Of a stretch of DNA of 58,984 bases, positions 54,477 through 58,984 are shown one piece after another (positions within the stretch are counted from its first letter, which is position 1; every line of letters begins with the position of its first letter). A program made the translations under genes and the position numbers. The notes under the pieces are model-generated. The model was not told the origin of the DNA, made no database searches, and saw nothing but the letters and a program-made list of their open reading frames with translations. The DNA is from Bacteroidetes bacterium UBA7662 (GTDB lineage Bacteria > Bacteroidota > Bacteroidia > UBA7662), in NCBI GenBank assembly GCA_002483345.1, contig DLHS01000002.1, forward strand, positions 1 to 58,984, read 5' to 3'.

Positions 54477-55820
54477 TTATTCTAGATCATATTCTGAAAT
54501 TTTCCTGTAAAGGGTGGTCAGGGCTATGCCAAGAAGATCGGCGGTTTTTGTTTTGTTGAAATTGGTATAATTCAACACTTTCTGAATATGCAGCTTTTCA
54601 ACGCTTGCCAACTCAAATGCAGAAAGCACTTTCCCCTTTTGGGTTGAATCGGATGTGTTTTGTAATTCAAGGGGTAAATGTTTAATCGTCAATTCATCAT
54701 CACTAAGAATCACGCTTCTTTCAATTACGTTTTTGAGCTCACGGATGTTTCCATTCCAATGATGTCGTTTTAACGCCTCGATAAATTCCTTTGAAACAGA
54801 TCTTATTCTCTTGTTGGTTTTGACAGCAAATAATTGCAAATAGTGTTGGGCCAATACCTCAATGTCAGCTACCCTTTCCCTCAGCGGTGGCAGATGAATC
54901 TGAAAAACTGAAATACGGTAAAACAGATCTTCCCTGAAATGTCCTTGTTCAATTTCTTTTGGTAAATCTCTGTTTGTAGCAGCGATAACCCGGACATTCA
55001 CTTTGGTGGATTTATTGTCTCCTACCCGGATAAATTCACCTGTTTCAATCACCCGCAATAGCCTGGCTTGCAGATCCAGCGCCATTTCGCCGATTTCATC
55101 CAGAAAAATCGTCCCGTTATTGGCTTCTGCAAAAAGACCCGACTGGTCTTTCGTAGCTCCGGTAAATGCGCCGGCTTTATGACCAAACATTTCACTTTCC
55201 AACAGCTCTTTACTGACTGCGGAACAGTTAATTGCGACAAAATGTTGTTTATTTCTTGGACTGGCCTGATGAATGGCCTGGGCAAACACTTCTTTCCCTG
55301 TTCCGGTTTCACCTGTCAGCAAAACAGTTGTATCCGTTACTGCAACCTTTCTGGCGAGATCAATCGCTTTTAAAAGGGGGTGTGAATGACCGATGATCTT
55401 GTCAAAAGAGTACTTATCACCTAATTGTTTTTCGAGTAACTGTACACGTTTGGCCAGATCAACTTTTTCTATGGCCCTATACAACAGCGGGATTATTTTG
55501 TTGTTGTCATCCCCTTTGGTGATGTAGTCGAATGCTCCGTTCTTAATGGCCTGCACGCTGTCAGGAATGTTGCCGTAAGCCGTTAGTATAATGATTTCTG
55601 GTATCGGATACGTATCTTTTATTTGCTTGGCAAGGGCAACGCCGTTTTCTTCGGGCAGCTTCACATCACATAATATTACGTCAATATCGGCTTGCTCCAA
55701 TTTCTGCCAGGCCGCCTTGCTGTCAGCTGCCTGGAACACTTCAAACCCTTCCAATCTGATAATTCTGGTCAGCAGGGTTCTTAACTTCTCTTCGTCATCT
55801 ATGATTAAAACTTTTCTCAA
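54477..55820 (-). CDS. NtrC-type sigma-54 response regulator (kdp locus)
   Basis: A 447-residue activator. The receiver domain (1-120) has acidic residues DDEE at 8-11, the phosphorylated Asp52 (LCDVKLPEENG) and the switch Thr in LTAYG. The AAA+ domain (about 145-375) has Walker A GETGTGKE, the sigma-54 contact loop GAFTGA, and Walker B GTIFLDEIGEM. A Fis-type HTH (NKTKTADLLGIALTTLYRKI) ends it. The start is a TTG at 55820 (reads RKVLIIDDE after Met): the promoter at 55844-55872 lies between it and the only upstream ATG (55883). It probably replaces KdpE. Confidence 0.9.
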   Translation of the reverse strand: MRKVLIIDDEEKLRTLLTRIIRLEGFEVFQAADSKAAWQKLEQADIDVILCDVKLPEENGVALAKQIKDTYPIPEIIILTAYGNIPDSVQAIKNGAFDYITKGDDNNKIIPLLYRAIEKVDLAKRVQLLEKQLGDKYSFDKIIGHSHPLLKAIDLARKVAVTDTTVLLTGETGTGKEVFAQAIHQASPRNKQHFVAINCSAVSKELLESEMFGHKAGAFTGATKDQSGLFAEANNGTIFLDEIGEMALDLQARLLRVIETGEFIRVGDNKSTKVNVRVIAATNRDLPKEIEQGHFREDLFYRISVFQIHLPPLRERVADIEVLAQHYLQLFAVKTNKRIRSVSKEFIEALKRHHWNGNIRELKNVIERSVILSDDELTIKHLPLELQNTSDSTQKGKVLSAFELASVEKLHIQKVLNYTNFNKTKTADLLGIALTTLYRKISEYDLE

Positions 55821-55843
55821 AAAATTGTCGATAAAATAGAGTG

Positions 55844-55872
55844 CAAATCTAACATTCTTAACGGGTTGACAA
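55844..55872 (-). promoter_or_regulatory. Promoter of the response-regulator gene
   Basis: On the minus strand TTG (55872-55870), an 18-base spacer and TAGATTTG (55851-55844) match the Bacteroidota -33/-7 consensus. The start of RNA near 55837 lies 17 bases before the TTG start codon. Confidence 0.7.
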
Positions 55873-56178
55873 GAGGGTAGCAAAAAGGCAACGCCATTTG
55901 GCAGTGGGGGAAGTTAACATCCTGTATCCAAAGATACTTTGCTGAAAGGGAATGTATGGGTCACTTTTTTCTTGTTTCCGAAGAAGCCTGGTGCCGTCAG
56001 CAATGTACGTGCGTACATGCCAGCCATAACTAACCAACCGTTTCCTGATCACTGCTTTAGCCGACCGGATACTTTCCTGAAAAGACAGGGGTGGCACCTT
56101 TTCAAATGATTTCACAGGAAGATTTGAGTTCCCTTAGCCAGATTAACGGATACCGCATGCGACCTCCTGCGGGTGGTT
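55873..56178. other. Intergenic region with no supported gene
   Basis: A frame of 85 codons is open on the minus strand (55858-56115) but its composition is unlike the neighbours and it would run through the regulator promoter. I see no RNA gene, repeat or terminator here. Confidence 0.5.
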
Positions 56179-56577
56179 TTAAACTTTCGTCAGTCCCATG
56201 GCCCGGGCAATCAGAAAGGTGTCGGTGTATTGATGGAAAGCCGTTATTTTCCCATCTTTTACTTTGTATTCACAGGCGAAATCAGCCTGCATATACTTAC
56301 CTGTAGCCTTGTAGGTTCCTTCGTAAAAACCGACCACAAAAACACCGTCACCGCTGTCAATGTAACGGGTAATGGTCGCTTTCCAGTCGGTCCAGTTTTG
56401 TCTGAAACCGCCGAATACTTTTTCAAATACGGCATCCGGACCTATGTGCTGCCCTCCCCCCGGAAAACCTTTCATCTGGTTCCAGCTTATATTTTCGTCC
56501 AGTATTTGTCTGATTGCTTCATTGTCTTTCGTGGCAAAAAGCGCGTACATATTTTTTACGGTTTCAATATTGTCCAT
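56179..56577 (-). CDS. SnoaL-like NTF2-fold protein
   Basis: A 132-residue cytoplasmic protein of the SnoaL-like group: IETVKNMYALFATKDNEAIRQILDENISWNQMKGFPGGG, then GPDAVFEKVFGGF, and GVFVVGFYEGTYKATGKYMQADFACEYKVKDGKITAFHQYTDT. The final HQYTDT block is a common feature of the family. Likely a binding protein or small-molecule enzyme; its ligand is unknown. Confidence 0.87.
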   Translation of the reverse strand: MDNIETVKNMYALFATKDNEAIRQILDENISWNQMKGFPGGGQHIGPDAVFEKVFGGFRQNWTDWKATITRYIDSGDGVFVVGFYEGTYKATGKYMQADFACEYKVKDGKITAFHQYTDTFLIARAMGLTKV

Positions 56578-56739
56578 AGATGTGTTTGATGCTGATTCAA
56601 GATAGGAGGGATCCCGAAAGGAGCATAGAAACCACTTCCGGTGGCGGTATGAACGGGTAACCGTTTGGTTGTATTACCTCAGTTTGTCACTTTTGACCAT
56701 TTTTAACCGATCTTTTTTTCCAGCGTGTTTTAGAACGGA

Positions 56740-56809
56740 TTTGTCGTAAATCGCAGGCTAGTTTGTCGTATTTGCCCTGTGACGGGCTTAGAACGTTTCG
56801 ATATTTTTG
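56740..56809 (+). promoter_or_regulatory. Promoter region of the VOC gene with direct repeat
   Basis: TATTTTTG (56802-56809) fits the -7 consensus and puts the start of RNA near 56816, supporting the ATG at 56834 over one at 56807. Upstream TTTGTCGTA occurs at 56740-56748 and 56762-56770, 22 bases apart; a regulator site is possible. Confidence 0.45.
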
Positions 56810-56833
56810 TTTGATCACGCTAAATCCTTAAAA

Positions 56834-57166
56834 ATGAAATCAGTAGAAATCATCATGGTACCCGTCAAGGACCGGCAAAAGGCGAAAGCATTTTATCTGA
56901 AGCTTGGCTTTCAACTGCTGATCGAAGCACCTGACCCTCATGGTGAAACCTGGATACAGATGGGCCTCCCCCATACCGATATTACTGTTTCACTCGCCGG
57001 GTTTCATGGCATCATCTTCACTACCGATGACATTGAAGCGGAAATCAAAACACTGAACGCAAAAGGTATCCCTGTAGCCGACATTGATGAAACGCCCTGG
57101 GGCCGCTTTGCCTGGCTGAAAGATCAGGATGGCAATGAACTGTGTCTGCATGAAAAAGGACGATAA
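56834..57166 (+). CDS. VOC-family protein (glyoxalase/dioxygenase fold)
   Basis: A 110-residue cytoplasmic VOC protein: VEIIMVPVKDRQKAKAFYLKLGFQLL, then GETWIQMGLPHTDITVSLAG, GIIFTTDDIEAEIKTLNAKGI and a C-terminal WGRFAWLKDQDGNELCLHE. The metal-binding glutamate position (GNELCL) is kept, while the first ligand position is not histidine. Activity (isomerase, thiol transfer, or binding) cannot be stated. Convergent with the cupin gene. Confidence 0.87.
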   Translation: MKSVEIIMVPVKDRQKAKAFYLKLGFQLLIEAPDPHGETWIQMGLPHTDITVSLAGFHGIIFTTDDIEAEIKTLNAKGIPVADIDETPWGRFAWLKDQDGNELCLHEKGR

Positions 57167-57170
57167 TCCT

Positions 57171-57188
57171 TGAACCCTACACGGTTCA
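57171..57188. terminator. Short hairpin between convergent VOC and cupin genes
   Basis: TGAACC-CTACAC-GGTTCA is a six-pair perfect stem just past the VOC stop and overlapping the cupin stop codon. It may end both messages; no T-tract is present, so confidence is low. Confidence 0.35.
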
Positions 57189-57545
57189 GATGCGGTCAGG
57201 TTGGTGTTTGGTCATTTCGCTTTCGGCGTTGCCGGTATTCAGGGTTGTCGCCGGTTCGAAAAGCATGACAAAAACTTCCTCGTCGGCCACAGGCCGGTGT
57301 TCCACTCCCCTGGGAACAATCAGAAATTCGTTTTCATATACCCAAACCGTCCTGTCGCGATACTCCATTTTGAGCGCTCCCTGAACCACAAAAAACAGTT
57401 CGTCTTCCTGCTCATGTTTATGCCAGACAAACTCGCCTTTGAGTTTGACCAGTTTTACCTGCTGGCCATTCAGTTCACCTACTATTTTCGGTGACCAATG
57501 TTCTGAAAACAGCTTGAATTTCTGCGTCAGATTTACCTTTTCCAT
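57186..57545 (-). CDS. Cupin-domain protein
   Basis: A 119-residue single-domain cupin. Motif 1 reads FVWHKHEQEDELFFVVQGALKMEY (His, His, Glu ligand pattern) and motif 2 is VPRGVEHRPVADEEV (His). All four metal ligands are therefore in place. Members include small isomerases, dioxygenases and binding proteins; the substrate is unknown. Confidence 0.88.
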   Translation of the reverse strand: MEKVNLTQKFKLFSEHWSPKIVGELNGQQVKLVKLKGEFVWHKHEQEDELFFVVQGALKMEYRDRTVWVYENEFLIVPRGVEHRPVADEEVFVMLFEPATTLNTGNAESEMTKHQPDRI

Positions 57546-57883
57546 TTTTTGCCTTTTGTCAGCGATTCAACATCACGTAAAGTCAAATATCACCTGTTTT
57601 TCCAATCGTTGGTTCGTTTTTCATCCGGGGATCCTTCCGGTCTTTGAAGTTTAACCAGCTTATCCGGGAAGGATTTGCTGAAGCCCCGAACCACCACTAC
57701 CCAGGGGGCCGGGAGCATACTTTTCTGCTCTGACAACAACTGACTTTTACACAGGAAAGGAATCGGGATACCTGAATTTATGAGGGATCCTGATTTATGG
57801 CCCGGACAGGCCGTTTTAAAGTAACCCTGCCCGGGCTTACCTCTGATGCTTTGCGGCATGCATAGCTATGCCGTTTGCAGGGG
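57546..57883. other. Intergenic region with no supported gene
   Basis: About 340 bases between the cupin start and the pentapeptide-protein stop. An 89-codon frame on the minus strand (57590-57859) has no recognisable protein features. I see no clear hairpin or RNA gene. Confidence 0.5.
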
Positions 57884-58780
57884 TTAAAGCAGTAAGGTGA
57901 TGCCCGACATATCCGCTTTCCCGCTTTTCAGAAAGGCATAGGTGATATTGTCTGCCTGGCAGTTCACAAACCGGACGCGCTTCAGGTCATTGTCTTTGAA
58001 AAAGGTGTTCATCAGGGTCGCGTTCTCGAAGGTCACTTTTTTAAAGTCGCAGCCTTCAAAAGAGCAATCTTCCAGCGTGCCGGTAAAAATGATATCGGCA
58101 AGATACATGCGCATGAAAGCGGTACGGTGCCAGATGGCTTCTGTCACCGGGTTGCTCTGAAAGCCACCGGATTTGAAGGTTGTCCCGCTTAAATCAGTGC
58201 CGGAGAAATTGCAGTTCATGAGATGACTCGACGAAAATTCGGTTTCCTTCAGCAGGCAGTCTTTAAAGGAATTGTTGGCCAGATTGGAACTTTGAATATG
58301 ACTTTGGCTGAGGTCGGAACGGGAGAAGTCACAACTATCTACATTGTTGCCTTTCAACAGCAATCCCGACAGATCAGAACCGATAAAAAGGCATTTCTGC
58401 ATGTTGGAGGAACTGAAATTTTCATGCAGATCTTTCAGTCCGGAAAAATCAGCGTCCACCCAGTTCCCGCGCGACATATTCCGGCTGAGTTTTTTGTCCT
58501 GCTTCCCGGAAGATGACCCTGCTGCCGGTCTCTCTGATACCACTGGAGTTGCCTTTTCGGCAGCAGTGGAAGGGAAGTTGTCTGAAAAGTAGTTGAGGTC
58601 AACCCCCAACAGCTCTGCCAGCCGGTTAAAGGTGGTGATGTCGGGCATGGATTCACCACGTTCCCATTTGCCTACGGCCTGTGCGCTGATAAACAGTTGC
58701 TGCGCAAGCTGGGTTTGAGACATATTTACTTTTTTTCGTGCCTCAGCCATTTTCTGGCCAATCATTTTGGTTGTTAACAT
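57884..58780 (-). CDS. XRE-type HTH regulator fused to pentapeptide repeats
   Basis: A 298-residue protein. Residues 1-65 form a Cro/C1-type HTH (MIGQKMAEARKKVNMSQTQL, ISAQAVGKWERGESMPDITTF). After a linker (about 66-105), residues 110-295 are pentapeptide repeats (A/S-D/N-L-S/x-x pattern: DFSGLKDL, CDFSRSDLSQSH, CNFSGTDLSGTTF, CSFEGCDFKKVTF), which fold as a right-handed four-sided helix. Some pentapeptide proteins mimic DNA or bind gyrase; here fusion to an HTH suggests a sensor or scaffold. The ATG at 58780 fits the HTH start and the -7 element at 58828-58835. Confidence 0.88.
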   Translation of the reverse strand: MLTTKMIGQKMAEARKKVNMSQTQLAQQLFISAQAVGKWERGESMPDITTFNRLAELLGVDLNYFSDNFPSTAAEKATPVVSERPAAGSSSGKQDKKLSRNMSRGNWVDADFSGLKDLHENFSSSNMQKCLFIGSDLSGLLLKGNNVDSCDFSRSDLSQSHIQSSNLANNSFKDCLLKETEFSSSHLMNCNFSGTDLSGTTFKSGGFQSNPVTEAIWHRTAFMRMYLADIIFTGTLEDCSFEGCDFKKVTFENATLMNTFFKDNDLKRVRFVNCQADNITYAFLKSGKADMSGITLLL

Positions 58781-58827
58781 GAGTTCAATGTTTTTGAATG
58801 CGTACAAGAATGTTGTTTTTGTCGATT

Positions 58828-58916
58828 CAAAATTACCTGGATGTTTTTTCGGAACTGCCACCTTCACAGGCACTTTTAGTTGTAATTACGCTATTTTTAG
58901 TTGTTTTTCAACAACT
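58828..58916 (-). promoter_or_regulatory. Promoter and repeat sites upstream of the XRE-pentapeptide gene
   Basis: The minus strand reads TAATTTTG (58835-58828), a -7 element about 40 bases before the ATG. Further upstream TTTTAGTTGT occurs at 58874-58883 and 58895-58904 (21 bases apart), and AGTTGTT-TTTC-AACAACT (58899-58916) is a perfect palindrome. These are candidate sites for the HTH protein itself. Confidence 0.5.
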
Positions 58917-58984
58917 GTTGGTTGTGTTTGGGGTAAACTATAGTCAGGTCTCGATACAGCTATGCCATCTGCGGCACAAGGCCT

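Noticed and set aside
55858..56115. 85-codon frame on the minus strand
   Set aside because: It would overlap the response-regulator promoter at 55844-55872, and no family is recognisable.
57590..57859. 89-codon frame on the minus strand
   Set aside because: No protein character, no promoter, and no relation to neighbours.
1..58984. tRNA, rRNA, insertion sequence or prophage genes
   Set aside because: I looked for cloverleaf-like blocks, transposase motifs and phage proteins and found none that I could support by eye. A dedicated RNA search was not possible.

Overview
The window looks like chromosomal DNA of a Gram-negative member of the Bacteroidota, probably near the Chitinophagales (order-level placement is a guess). 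The evidence is repeated -7 promoter elements of the form TAnnTTTG, a type IX secretion C-terminal domain on a large protease, a CarboxypepD_reg TonB receptor, Bacteroidota-type DUF families, and a DnaJ that keeps only two of the four zinc motifs. I saw no rRNA, tRNA, insertion sequence, prophage or CRISPR array. The window holds about 67 protein genes, four of them small or trimmed genes in the kdp leader region.

Layout. 0.2-8.7 kb: a TlpA-type thiol oxidoreductase, grpE-dnaJ, two paralogous secreted proteins around a DUF1697 gene, a Sua5-type tRNA-modification enzyme, and a secreted M43 metalloprotease with Gly-rich repeats. 8.8-11.5 kb: a SAM-I riboswitch with a readable terminator/antiterminator switch, controlling a trans-sulfuration enzyme and homoserine dehydrogenase. 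11.7-19.9 kb: an acetyltransferase, a CDF zinc exporter, a large esterase, and an iron-uptake pair (TonB siderophore receptor plus PepSY membrane protein) behind a Fur-like promoter.

19.9-44.9 kb: an accessory-looking region of small one-domain proteins (TfoX-N, DoxX, AHSA1/SRPBCC, VOC, AlkD, DUF4180, DUF1398, DUF1569, DUF1579, DUF523, DUF4256, SnoaL). It contains four paralogous cassettes in which an ArsR-fold repressor precedes an AHSA1/SRPBCC gene. Each cassette has two 16-bp imperfect palindromes flanking its -7 region, and all eight half-operators align with one another while differing by paralog. Between them lie a carbonic anhydrase-bestrophin pair divergent from a TetR gene, a B12-binding radical SAM enzyme, a serine hydrolase, an S41 peptidase, a thioredoxin-reductase-like enzyme, an erythromycin-esterase-like protein, and an AT-rich racemase that looks acquired.

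45.0-55.8 kb: an unusual potassium-transport locus read on the minus strand. A sigma-54-type response regulator (TTG start supported by its promoter) is followed by a terminator and a control region with 14-bp direct repeats. Then come two homologous small soluble proteins interleaved with tiny one-helix membrane proteins, kdpF, another tiny membrane protein, kdpA, kdpB, kdpC, an outer-membrane porin, a KdpD sensor half without a kinase, and a separate HAMP-PAS histidine kinase. The locus has no OmpR-type KdpE. The last 3 kb carry a SnoaL-like protein, a VOC protein, a cupin, and an XRE-pentapeptide-repeat fusion with palindromic sites upstream.

All coordinates include the stop codon. Functions are assigned from motifs recognised by eye. 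No database search was run.
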